This document shows, in pieces, positions 10,342-21,970 of a stretch of 64,000 nucleotides of DNA. The stretch is taken from assembly GCA_013396635.1 (NCBI GenBank), contig WBMW01005641.1:531436-595435 (forward strand). The letters run 5' to 3'. Under the pieces are notes generated by a model, which saw nothing but the letters and a program-made list of their open reading frames with translations, made no database searches and had not been told where the DNA came from. Positions within the stretch are counted from its first letter, which is position 1; the number at the start of each line of letters is the position of its first letter. This stretch comes from Penelope pileata (lineage: Eukaryota; Chordata; Aves; Galliformes; Cracidae). The position numbers and the translations under genes were made by a program.

Positions 10342-13300
10342 CTGTAAGCACATGAAGAAAAATCTGAATACTAAACCAAAATAAATACTAATTAATGCTG
10401 CATACACTTCAAAGCTGTGTCTGAAAGGCCATCACTGGCAGAGCAGCGTAATGCTAAGCATCCTCCTTATGAGAAACAGTTTACAGAAAACGATCATTTT
10501 CTGTAATAAGAAAAAGCTGCCGTAACCCTATAAATCAGAGCAACCTGCAAACAACCATTTTATAGAATCCACATTAAAGACAACATAACAGGCTCCTTAT
10601 TCCAACTAGCCGATGCAACTATATTTATTAAAATTTAAAAAAAAATAAATTAAAACTTAATCAGAGAAGGAATAACACAAAGTAGTATAACTTGGATCAG
10701 ATGTTTATCTAAGACGCATTCTTTCTACCAATGCACTCAGAGCAGTTTGAAATTGTTTCCCATTAGATTTCACCTGAGGCCGTTTGGAAATGATCCTTGC
10801 TCTGCTTTGCACAATGGCACCATTGTAAGTGCAACCAACAGCATATTTATTTTCTCCTTCACCAACTGATTTTTAGGGAAGCCAGCCAATTTTTTTAAAA
10901 AATATATAAAAGTAATAAAATGAATAGCTAAGCAAATTAACTACTAAAACTCTCATGCTTAGGCTACAACAGAATGATTATTAACATACATGGACGTACT
11001 ACATTATTGACAGAGTCAGAAAATTATTGGCCTATTTTCTAATAAAATGGGACTATCCACACACACTGAATTTCTCAGCACTCAAACCAAGCAAATATTG
11101 AACTCTGAGCCATATTTGCTACTCACCAAAACCAACCACAGTGCGATATACTGGACTGTAATTTTTTTATTTATTTATTTATTTTTTTAATATAAAACAG
11201 TTCAAAGGAAGAAGTTTAATGCTGCAAGATGCCTTGCTGTTCATGGTAGCCTAAAAAAAAAAAAAATCTCTAGGTCATGTTTTACACCTGCTATTCCCAT
11301 TGCTCTCCCTCCTCTCTGCTGTTTGGTACACTCACTTTGTCCTGTGACCAGGACTACAACTGCTAACAGCAGAAAAATCTCACAAGATTGGCTCCAGACA
11401 TAGAACCTTACTGAAATTTCTGCAGCTCCCAAGGTGCGAGAGATCTAAAAATGTGAATTGTAGTGAGATTTCTGTGCAACTAGGAGAAAATTTGGACCAC
11501 AATGACAGTTTGCATCTTCAAAACATCCCACACACCCATCCCCCTCCTGCAGTCCCCATGTGCTGCTGGCCCTCAGCAGAGTTTAAGGATGTTAGATTCT
11601 TTTAAGCTTCAGATTTAATATTCTGGGGTTCTCTCACTCATTTGACTTTTTCATGTTCCTTAAACATTCACTGCATTTCTAGCACAATAACTAAAGGAAG
11701 CCAATTTTTGGAGTAACTTCTCAACAATTTCACATCAGCACAACGGTCCGTAACCAGGTTACACAACTGTGGGAAACCACCACAGTGCCAGCAAGCCACC
11801 ACATTCGTGATTGTTTGTCCTTCCTAACATGCACACAGTCCTCCTGTTAACTATTAACACAGAAGTAGAAATCAAAGATCCAATCCTGCAAGCATTTATT
11901 CACACTAGCAATTTTCTGTATGGGAAAACAAACCACATAACACCCCGAACAAAGCTACTTATGTGCAAAAATTTCTGCAATGTGGCTCAAGAACCCTGAG
12001 GTTCTGGTAAAAGGGGGATGTTTGACATCTTTGAGATACCTTGCCCTTTGTGTGGTTCCAAGCTCCTGCAAGGCCCAAGGAAAAGCTGCCTGCTCAGCAA
12101 GTGCTGCGGTGTCATCCTGTTCCTTCCTGGGGAATGCAGGCTCTTGAAGAGGCAAGCACAAGTCCCACATCACAGAAGACATCTAAGAGCAGTTCTATAA
12201 CCTTGGGTATGCAGATGAGTTTATGCAGTAAATAAAGGAAGTGCTTCAGTATTTTATTAAACCCTGATTAGCCAAGTTTAGAGGGTTTAAAAGAAAAAAA
12301 CTAAACCACACAGTTCTTCTAATAAAACATAAAATACATCTGAGACTGCGTGTCTAAATTACAACGAGGTGCTGTGCTTTTCAAGTGGGAGGTTTTATTG
12401 TAAAAGAGGTGGCTTACAATGAAGGCAATATACAACCTGCTTAATTGAGTAGCGGGAGGCTAAATGAGCAGCAGGCAGCAGAGTGGGGTTGGGAGCCAAA
12501 GCACCCAACTGCTCTTCTTCCAGCAGCGTGCAGGGCCTGAGCTGCCCACAAAGCCCTGCTCCTTGTTCCACCAAGCCATGCCAGCCTTCCTCCCCTGCTC
12601 CCAGCAGAGGCCAAGCTCCTGGAGACCTTTCTGCAAGACCTGAACAACCCAGGCTGACCAGAAACCAGAGCCTGCTGCACAACATTTTAAATACCAAGCA
12701 TTTCCTCGCCCTTTTCCCCACCTCTGGACTATCTAAATTGTAGCATGTTTGAAAACAGGACAGTGTACTTGTATGCTTTTGCAAGCAACTGAGGCCTTTA
12801 TTCACTATGATAATAAAATAAATGTGCAAAAACCATGAATCTCTTCAGTCAGGGTTTAAGAACCAAAAGCAAAATTCTCCTGTTGAAAGTGCTTAGTTCT
12901 GGTGCTCTTCTCTTATGAGCCCAAACTTGAAGTTAACTTGAAGTACACGAGGGAAGACTCAAGATCTCTACATACACCACAAGAGAAATTTGCCTTAAAT
13001 CTTCTCTTAATGCCCAGTTTGGGGGGTAAAAAAAAGCTGAAACAAACACCAACAGCCAGGTCACATGGCCACAGGTTCCAAACACCAGGTGATGCATCCA
13101 AAAGAGACAATTTGGAATCTAAGGGTGAATGCTGGCTTCCCCACCTCCCTCCATTCACAATCCTGCCAAGCCAGCTCTTCTGCCACTGGTATCATGGTAT
13201 TCCTGCAGCCAGAACTTAACCGTTGTGGTTTTGGTACAGTATCATTAAGCACAGATAAACTTAAAAAAAATAGTAATAATTTTTTACATTGTTCCTACTT

Positions 13301-15908
13301 ACACTTGCTTTTGCTGCATTTCTCAGAGCACACATTGTCTTTTTACACATGATCAGATTCATTTTCAGATTTGTAGCACGGCATTAGAGGGATTTAAAAG
13401 ACCATAGGAAATGTTTATTTGTTTAACAACTGCTGTTTTTCCAGAGACTTTGTAAGTCATTGTACAAACACTTCAGCACCGGTTTTATAAACCTTCAGTA
13501 CTACAAAACAAGTTTCGGCCCAAATTTAAGTTGACAGTGCTCCCTTCATAAACAGAGGCACAACTTAAAGTTGCCCAGTTTCCCTCATCAGCTTTTAAAA
13601 TCACCTTTCTGTTGTTTTTAGAATATTAAGATATATTTTAATAGCAGTACATATGCAATCACAGTTAAAACTGCCTATTTAGGTCATGCGTTAAGGATTA
13701 TTTATAATCATTCTTTCCTCAAGCCATCTGGTGAAGTAGGTTTCTAGTAAAGCCAACTGCTGTGTTTAAGAACAACACTGGTCTCTAGTAAATTAAGACT
13801 TTATTTTAGAACTAAGTTAGAAACCAGTTCCAAATCCCTTTTCTGAGCCACTAAATGTGCATTCATAGTGCAGATTTTATGAGTTGATCCATTACTCAAA
13901 CTATCCCTAATTATGTGGATTGTAAGCACTTTTACCTTGAAAGTGAAAAGGGACTGCTGGATGCTAAGTTACAGACTGGGAGGATTCTCAAGGAACCTTT
14001 CTGCTCATCTCTGTCCTGACTATAAACGATGAAACATCAGCTCCTTTAAATAAACCAAGGAAAGGTTGCCACAATGCCTGGCTTTGAAAACAACAGCTCA
14101 TCAGGAGAGCTCCCACAACTCCTGAGCTGCACACCGATGCTCTCTCTTCATGCTCTGGCTCAAAAGAAGAGCTCTGTTTTTCCTGAGGAAGTACAAAAAC
14201 GTCTACATCTTGAGTAAAAATTGAGAGCACAAAGCAGGAATTGATTTTGTACTAATATGAGAAACTTAACACAGAATTATTCCCATTTCAAATCTGCCAC
14301 GAAGCTTTAAACTACTCACTGACATAACTGCACAGCTTGTAACTACATGCATACATAATTCTTTTTTCTGATTTGCTTTAACGTTGTACACAGACTGTTC
14401 TAACGGGTGTTCGAAAGTGCAAATGTGTGCACGCGTATCTCTACACACGCACACCACCCCCAAGAAGTCAATTGATTAAAGAACAAGTATTTTCTGAGCT
14501 GCTTCTCTATGGCCAAACATTATCATTGTGTTTCAAATACAGAATTAGCAGCGAGTTAAGTCAAAAACAAGATTAATACCATTTCCAGGAGTTAAGATTC
14601 TCTTCAGTAGCCTGTATCATATAGTCCTCAAATGAATTCAGCCTTTGTTCACCTCAAAACAAGCAACTCATACACAAGAAGTTTGCTGTAAAAGAACATG
14701 ACATGTTCAAAGCAAGAAACCTTTTTTCTTCTAGTAGTTTTTAAATACAAAGGGACCACCTCTGATTCAAGAAGCTGCTACATTTCCAGTCTCCTCTCAA
14801 AGCTTCTCTGGAAGAAACTCTTCTCTTGAAACCCGGGAAAGAGTTTCAAGACACTAGCCTTGCCTCTGTGCCCTTAACTAGGCACTCACTTGGTCCACTG
14901 CTAAGCAGAAGATAGTGAATAAACAAGTCTTTACACTGACCCAATACAGAGAGTCTTCTGTGATCCATCCCCAGCTTATCACTTAAGTGCCCTGACTCAA
15001 ATGGGTTGACTAATACTTAATTAACTCATAGGAATATTGTTCCCTGTTCTTCATTTCTCCACTGCAGAGGTGGCTGAGCTCATGAAGTAGCTCCTGATTA
15101 CTGCTCTGCTTCAGCACAAGAGATTGTCATCCAAAGCAATTCTGGACTGCTTAAAAAACAACCAGTGGTAGAACTTCATATTATGGTTGAACTAACTCAG
15201 TAGCTCCTCTCTATTTCCTCACAAACTGCGTGATCAGATATGCACCACAGCAGATGAAACTGTCATCTGCTAAAGGAGACTGAAGAAGGCAGTTGCACAG
15301 GCTAAGCCATGGCAAAACTCATTCATCACACATCAGGTTGGAGATGAAGCAGTAACTGTATCAGTTATGTCACTGCAAACCATCCTGGATCACAGTCAAA
15401 CCTGCAGCTTTCGTATTGTCAAGCTGAGTAGAAACCTACACTTGCATACTATCTCTTCTACAGGTAAGCAGTGAAGTATCATCTGTCAAGGAAACTGATT
15501 GAGTGACTGCACTCAATAAGGATATTCCTGAAACAAAAACCTCCTTCTAAACATCCAAACGAGCCTTCTGCAACTTATCCAGGATCAGTTTTGCAAAGAA
15601 ACAGCCAAGGCAGCTTTCCCTACAATTTCTGATGAGCACTGGACGCTTTGGACAATGAGTCCATTCAGTCTGTGGACTAGCTGTGGCATCTCAGAAGCAC
15701 TCTTCCACTAGTCCTTGGTTTACCAAAACTGTTCAGCGTTCTTTGTAGCATTGCAAAGAATGCAAGGAGGCAGAACAGTAGCACAAGATGTGCAAAACAG
15801 GAAGGTGTAGATGTGTTAATTCCACAGTTAACTGAAAGAGATGCATATAAACATACCCACTATGTGCTCTGCTACAAACCATTCAAAGCCTCCAGTTTTG
15901 GTACTCAC
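10342..15908 (-). other. MNAT1 intron 5 (5.6 kb)
   Basis: The intron runs from a GTGAGT donor to a TTACAG acceptor. A TTTA-type simple repeat lies at 11161-11190. Apart from that and short A runs, I see nothing that can be assigned. The GC-richer patch at 12480-12660 encodes overlapping short frames on both strands without any recognisable protein. Confidence 0.9.
11161..11190. repeat. TTTA simple repeat
   Basis: Four imperfect TTTA units are flanked by runs of seven T. A low-complexity tract in intron 5. Confidence 0.85.
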
Positions 15909-16049
15909 CAGTTCATCCAGGAGTGCCTGTTTATTTTTTCTTTTCATCATCTGTTGTAGCTGCTCTTCTTTCTGTACAAGCAGTCGCCTTTGTTCATTCT
16001 CCTGTCGTTCTACCTCTAAAGCTTCCTCCAACTCTTCCTGCTCCCGGGT
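15909..16049 (-). CDS. MNAT1: MNAT1 coding exon 5, coiled coil
   Basis: This exon encodes residues 141-187 (47 complete codons, phase 0 on both sides). It starts TREQEELEEALEVERQENEQ and continues with RR, an LLVQ segment, KEEQLQQMMKRKNKQ and ends LLDEL. Glu, Gln, Lys and Arg dominate and the heptad-like spacing of Leu/Met marks the long coiled coil of MAT1. The acceptor is TTTCAG at 16050, and the donor GTGAGT begins at 15908. Read-through past the donor would run a short way into the intron before a stop, and this is not expected to be coding. The Met-Met pair replaces the Ile-Leu I recall in human, keeping hydrophobic core positions. Confidence 0.97.
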
Positions 16050-19000
16050 CTGAAACAGAAAGATTAGAAATTGACTCAGCAATTTTCATCTTTGCATGGA
16101 CTGAGATCACCCACAGATCCTCTGCCTATCAAAGTACCCAGGGCAGATCAAGCAACAGGAAAGCAGCCAAGTTCTACCTTTTAAAGGTCATTATGGATGA
16201 TGAGTCTACCTCCTCTTACTGTCCAGTGTAAACATACAGTTTTTCCTTGCTGCAGTAGAAAAGGTATCCATCTAGATTTTGGCTCTTCAGATGTTAGAGA
16301 ATGAAAATGGCTTTTCCTTTCATCAGCTCTAGAAAGAAGGCATCCCTCTTTGCTCCCAAAAACTTTACTTCTCAAGAGATGCAAGAAGGTGACAGAAAAC
16401 ATAATTCACTGAACTTTTTCTGGTCACCCTCTTCCAGATCAGTTGCATCTTGTGTGCAAAATACATTGTGCATTTATCAATGGTGTAGAAGAAAATATCC
16501 ATGAACAAGAACATATTTAAGCATAACTCTAAACATGTTACATTCCCAGAAAAAGAGGTATTTTTCCCGTGACTTGGATAATACTTATGTGCTACAGAAG
16601 TCGAAAACAAACAAGAAGACAAGGTGTCTTGAGTTTTTGTTTCAGGATTTACATCTACACATTAAAAAAAGACTTAAAACTATTAAGTATTTCAAACTCA
16701 TAACAGAACTAAAAAGAAGAGAGCTCAAAAATAACAGAACCACAGACAGATGAAAAAAGCATTAAAGTTGAACAACTTAATACAGAAGAGATAATCAAAG
16801 GAATTCCAGTTCGGAGGTAAGATGGTACAGGACAATAACATACATAAAACATTTTCCCAAATCTTCCTTTTCAAAAATAATGAAATAAAGGGAGATCCAA
16901 AATAAATGCAGAGAGAACTAAAATTATATAAAATTTAAATGGATGATTAAACCATGGAAAGAGTTATTATTGCATTATTGACATTGAGAGTTTAGTAAAA
17001 TTTCTTCTTGTAACAAGAACACTCAAATTTATATCATGAAGCACAGCAGTAATGTGACATAGGCCAGAATATGCTGAAAAAACACCCGCTCAGTAGGCAG
17101 ATCAGGATGGTGGGTCCCAGTTACTCCTGGATGCAAGAGCTGACAGATCTGGTCACTTACCACTGAGTCAACCAACGATGCCTTCACTCTGCAAGTAGCA
17201 GTGACACTTGTGAACAGAAGGGCCACAAACCAGTGACCAACTGAAACTGCATTCCCTTTGCATTTAATGAAAGGAAACAAAAATCCTCCCTTGCTTATTT
17301 CTAAGAATTAATGGATCTAGTTAGTTCAGTCAACAGAACTAAGAACTCAGGGTCTATAAAACACTCCAAGCCTCTTCCACGTTTATGTAAAAAAGCTGCC
17401 TGGACTTAACAGTGAAACCAAAGAAAAACTGTAGGAAAATGCTGACAGATCTAGTCTGAAAAACCAGCCCAGAAAAGCTATAGCCAGGAATAAGTAAACT
17501 GATACACAAACCTAAACTAGATCAGACTACAGCAATAACAGAAGAACTGTCATAAGCAGATCAAATTCTTTGTGAAAGGAAGACCAAACAAAACAGCTAA
17601 ATACAAAGAGCTCAACAGGCAGCAAGGGCTGTGTCAAGCTTACAGGTAGTCTAGACAAAGTTCCGAGATCTGACGAAATAAAGATTCTCATAGTGAAGCC
17701 TGGAGCAAAGTCAAAACAAAAGAGGAGAAAATATGATGCACTACTTGTTCACTGCTGATTTTGGATCTCTTACATTACAGTGCTACAAAGTAAAATAGCC
17801 TGAAAATCACCCATGTAAATGTATTTCCAATAGAGATGAGAAAAACTGTTAAGATCTCAGCTGCAATACTGCTTTCAACTGAGGTCCCTTCTGCCTGCCA
17901 AACAAAAATTCCAACTGGAACAGGCAAAGGGTTAAAAAATAAAAAAAGTAATAAATGAAAAAATAAAAATCATGTATCAAGAGTGAGAGAGAATATCTGT
18001 TTCCTCAGCAGCAAAATATTACAGTGGACACAATTATTTGTCAGTCCAAGAATAAAGGGATAAAAATCAACCATAAGATTAGGCTAGAAATTACAACACT
18101 TTTTACCAATAAAGAAGACATTCCAAAACCTGACAAAATGAGCTAGAGAGAAGAATCATCATATTGGCTTTTGGGTCAAGGGTACATTTATGGGCAAGAT
18201 TGAGCATTTTTGTAACAGCAACTCTGTCAAGTCTATTATTTTGTTTCAGTTGTTCAAAAAGAAATGAATCCAGACTAACTGGAGATCCGGAGACACGCAA
18301 GCTTGCCCACATTCCATATGACAGCCTCTAGCATAGCAAGACCATACAGGGGCTTGGGTGGGTGCAGAGTATCACAGTGCTGCTTGATGCGATCGCTTTG
18401 CTAGTGCACAGGCTGTCTGCAGGTCAGGTACGTGGATGGAAGGCTGGCTGCAGGTAAAGCACATTATTCTTACGGTGACGCTAGAGATTGTGCCTACATT
18501 GTAAAATAAGATGTAGCCAAAGACTTGGAAGGTCTCTTCAAACTCTGAAGCAAAGGATATTACACAGTGTCAGACACAGGATAACAGATCAGAGAGATGG
18601 ACCCCTAGGGAAATTTCCTTGCCTTTAAAAGGAAGAGGTTCAAACAAACATTTTTCAGATTCCAGTCTCCTCCTGTGAAATCCTGGTGCTAAAGAAATCA
18701 CTGGGAGTTTTGCCACAGACTTTAAGGGAGTGGGGATTTCACCCCTACTGATTTGAAAGCAAGTCCTTAGTGCAACTGTACTACAAACACAAAACCTTAT
18801 TATGTCACACTCTGGGCAGACATTTTCCTTCAAGAACCAATAACAATGTGTATTTTTATACTGAAAAAAATACTTAACAGATTAAACTTTCCTTACAGAA
18901 AGAAACGCTTTTGAGTTTATTTTTAAAGAAAAAAATGATATCTGAGCCATTTTTTAATGAATAAATCTTCAAAGAACCAAATGTTTTGCATATAGATCAC

Positions 19001-19548
19001 GCATACAATACTCCTGATGTTACTGTTATCAGCTTTTGAACAAAAGTTTAAATGTTTGTTTCAACATCTTTCATTTTAAATTTTGCATAAACCAGACCTG
19101 TGCTTTCCTTCAGTTCTACAGTTCTCTCTTGGGAGCTTCACAATGTCTGCGTCTGGACTCCTTTTTTCCTTCAGATGAGAAAGGAATGATTGTCCTGGTA
19201 CAGGAATGAACTTGGTCTCTCCTGGATATTGTCCAATGACACCGCCAGCACGCATGCAGCAGTGATGTATTAAATGCAGACTTTACCGTCTGCTCCTCTT
19301 TCTAAGCTCTTTCCAAAAGAAAGGATAATTGCATTTCAACTATCAATTTCATCTCTTCAAGCAGCACTAAATACCAGTATCACAGAATATTAGCATATTG
19401 TAGTTTTTCAATACAAAGTGAAGTATGCATAGTGCCTTCAGTTTTGGCTTGCTTTTAAGATATTTTAGAAAGTATGTCACTTTGAAAATCCTTTAGCTCT
19501 TTAGCTAATGAACAAAAATTGTAGGGGAGAGAGAGAAGTTAAACTAAC
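16050..19548 (-). other. MNAT1 intron 4 (3.5 kb)
   Basis: The intron runs from the GTTAGT donor to the TTTCAG acceptor. It is AT-rich, with short A-rich patches near 17930-17970 and 18900-18960. I recognise no repeat family, RNA gene or second coding exon in it. Confidence 0.9.
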
Positions 19549-19652
19549 CAGTTTTATCTTGTTTTTCTGAATGACTTCTTTGTTATCCTTCTGGTACAGC
19601 TCCATTTTCCTTTTGGTGTTCTCCAAGTCCACATTGTTAGTCAAGTTAAATA
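19549..19652 (-). CDS. MNAT1: MNAT1 coding exon 4, helical linker into coiled coil
   Basis: This exon encodes residues 106-140, beginning FNLTNNVDLENTKRKMELYQ and ending in the lysine-rich NKIKL. The acceptor ends ATGCAG at 19653. The donor is GTTAGT at 19548, a slightly weak but usable variant with T at +3. The exon ends in phase 0 after the CTG codon for L140. The residues are highly charged and helix-forming, and they lead into the long MAT1 coiled coil that bridges the XPD ARCH domain and XPB. The match to known MAT1 continues without a gap on both sides, so the weak donor does not put the boundary in doubt. Confidence 0.96.
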
Positions 19653-21034
19653 CTGCATAAATATTAGAAAGACAGAAAATATTAGGTCAGCATGCATTAC
19701 TACCACAAAGAAATACTAGTCTTACCCACTCTATCACTTCCAGGAACAAACACCAACATCACAGTAAAAGACTCTACTTAAACATGCCTCGTGAAGTAAG
19801 ACACAATCTGATAAGTCCCTGCTTCAGCAGAAGCTAGCTGAGTTCGTCTAGGTTTATATATCTGCAGTAGATGACAATTGTGAAATTGATCATGATAAAC
19901 ATGAAAATTGTCAGTAATACACTGTCATTTTTAAGTAGCAGCTGCGGGTACATTCCAGTTAAGTGAAGTTAGCTAGTTAACTAGTTCTAGTTAGATGAAG
20001 CTAGACTAAACACATATATATTAAAACAAGGTTAGAAATTAAGTCATTCCATTTCCTAAGATTACCTAACACACAAAGATGACAGATATTACATGAATTT
20101 TCAGGTACACAAATCAATTTCACAACGTAATGACTTAAGGCACCAATGTACAATTACTTTATTATGAAGAATTTGCAGATGCATCCAGATCAATTGGTTA
20201 AGATGACACTCTTTTGATGCCTCTTGACAGTAACAGACTGCATCTCACATAATTTCGAGCAGAGTTGGCCAGCAAGCTCTATAGTTCAGTAGAATGCTCC
20301 CAATTATCTACACATGGCATGGAATACACCTCAATAAATTCATTGGTTTCTATAATCAACAGCTTGAAAGATCGTTTGGATGACCAGTAATTCGACACTG
20401 TGCCTGAGCCTTTCACCTCTAGGTCACTGGTTCAATTGTGGGTCAAGTGAATTCCAACTGAAAGCCATTATCACTGGGAAGTCACTTGGTGTTCGATACC
20501 AAGAGTGGATGCTGGGCTCACATCCACATCCCTAAAGCTAGTGAAGACCACAAATGTACAGCATTCTTCCCCAAAACCTCAAAGAGCTTTGTCACATACC
20601 TACAGTAAGCTTACAAAAGCAGAAGAGAAATTTGCACAGCCATTGATAAATCCCTCACAGGAAAATAATGGCATAGGAATTGCAAGGGAAGGGGCTCCAG
20701 TGAAAATGCCAGCATAGGAATTGGAAGATTTTTATTTAGTTCTCTGTCCCTAGTTTCTCATGTGACTACAGCCAAGCGAACTCTGGGCACATGTACTACT
20801 ATGAAGTTATTTGTCTAAGTGAGGCAGAGAGAGAAATAGGAAGAAGCATGAAATGTGTTGTTACCCATCTAACAGCACACATAACTCCATTTGGGAAAGA
20901 TTAAAATCCCTTATTCTTTTCTCCTCTCCACAGACAACATGGGAGAAACTAACTTTCAGGAAGGCTCTAGATAAGACAAAGTACCAATAGCCTAAAAACT
21001 GGCAGACCAGTTGAGAGCAACTAAAGAAACAAAA

Positions 21035-21275
21035 AGAAATCAGGAGACTTAGGTTAGATGTTAGGAAGAAATTCTTTAATTCTTTACTCAGAGGATGGTG
21101 AGGCCCTGGCACAGCTGCCCAGAGCTGTGGGTGCCCATCCCTGGAGGTGCCCAAGGCCAGGCTGGGTGGGCCCTGGGCAGCCTGAGCTGGTGGGGGGCAC
21201 CTAGCCCACAGCAGGGGGCTGGAACTGGAAAGGCTTTAAGGTCCCTTCCAATCCAATCTGTTCTGTGATTCTTTA
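21035..21275 (+). mobile_element. CR1 LINE 3' tail
   Basis: This is the clearest CR1 copy in the window. Successive blocks match the family: TTAGATGTTAGGAAGAAATT, CAGAGGATGGTGAGGCCCTG, the CATCCCTGGAGGTGCCCAAG block followed by GCCAGGCTGGGTGGGCCCTG, and AAGGTCCCTTCCAATCCAAT ending TTCTGTGATTCTT. The 5' end is truncated in the usual CR1 manner, and the end retains the short ATTCT-type terminal repeat. It lies antisense to MNAT1 in intron 3. Confidence 0.88.
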
Positions 21276-21844
21276 AAAAAGAAAGCAGAGATCAGTTACT
21301 GGAGGGGAATCAGAAGGTCCAGAATGTGAGAGCCATAGGCTACAGTTCAGCTGGCCTAGCCCAGGTGTACAGGCTATGGCCCATCCAGGCACAGGTCTCA
21401 CCTCTCCTCCCTGCTCTGATTCTAGGGCTCCGGGTGCTCTGCAGTGTCTTGAAGAAACCTTCCTTCCAAGAAACCTTGCAGGAATCTGAGCTGGTTCAGC
21501 AAGGGGGATGGACAAGTGCCAGAGATGGTGCAAGGGAAATAACAGAAATAAGAGCGCTCCCTTTCCAGGAGTACAGAACTAACACTTTATCTTATTTCTA
21601 TCAGAAGTATTCAGTCCTTCCTTGAACCACAGCAAAAAGGGTCAGGCAGAATATAGTTGAAGAAATTCCTAACTTTAAACAAACAAACAAAACGCTGTAT
21701 TTATTATTTTTTCCTCTTTTCTAAATAATAAGCACTATCAAGAGGACTGACATAATTCAGCCTGACTCCTGAGAAAGAGCTGCACTCGTGCAGCCCTCCC
21801 CAGCCTCCTGACTTCAGGAGGGATCTGAGAAGCAGGCTGGTTTT

Positions 21845-21970
21845 GTGGGCTAAGCATCTGATCAGGAATCAAAACCTGGGTTCAATTTCCAGCTTTGCTG
21901 CTGTTCCAGGGCAGATCACTTGACCTCTACACTGGAGGTCTCCCACCTGTGAGAACCACAAGCAGGAGAA
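21845..21970 (+). repeat. MIR-like SINE
   Basis: The segment reads AAACCTGGGTTCAATTTCCA (a B-box-like head), then GCTTTGCTGCTG, GGGCAGATCACTTGACCTCT and a CCCACCTGTGAGAA end. These blocks occur in MIR order and spacing (tRNA head, CTGTGTGACCTTGGGCAAGT core, TTAACCTCT, then the CCATCTGTAAAA block). It lies about 570 bases from the CR1 tail at 21035-21275 and is independent of it. Confidence 0.65.

Noticed and set aside
12395..12829. 144-codon minus-strand frame on the MNAT1 strand
   Set aside because: It is in intron 5 on the coding strand, but it does not match MAT1 and the reading frame of the mRNA is already continuous between exons 5 and 6.
15828..16082. Extended frame through MNAT1 exon 5 into both introns
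   Set aside because: Clear TTTCAG and GTGAGT splice sites and the known protein sequence limit the coding part to 15909-16049.
9728..17452. Word GCTGACAGATCT present three times (near 9728, 17139 and 17441)
   Set aside because: The similarity does not extend beyond the word, so no repeat family or regulatory array can be supported.
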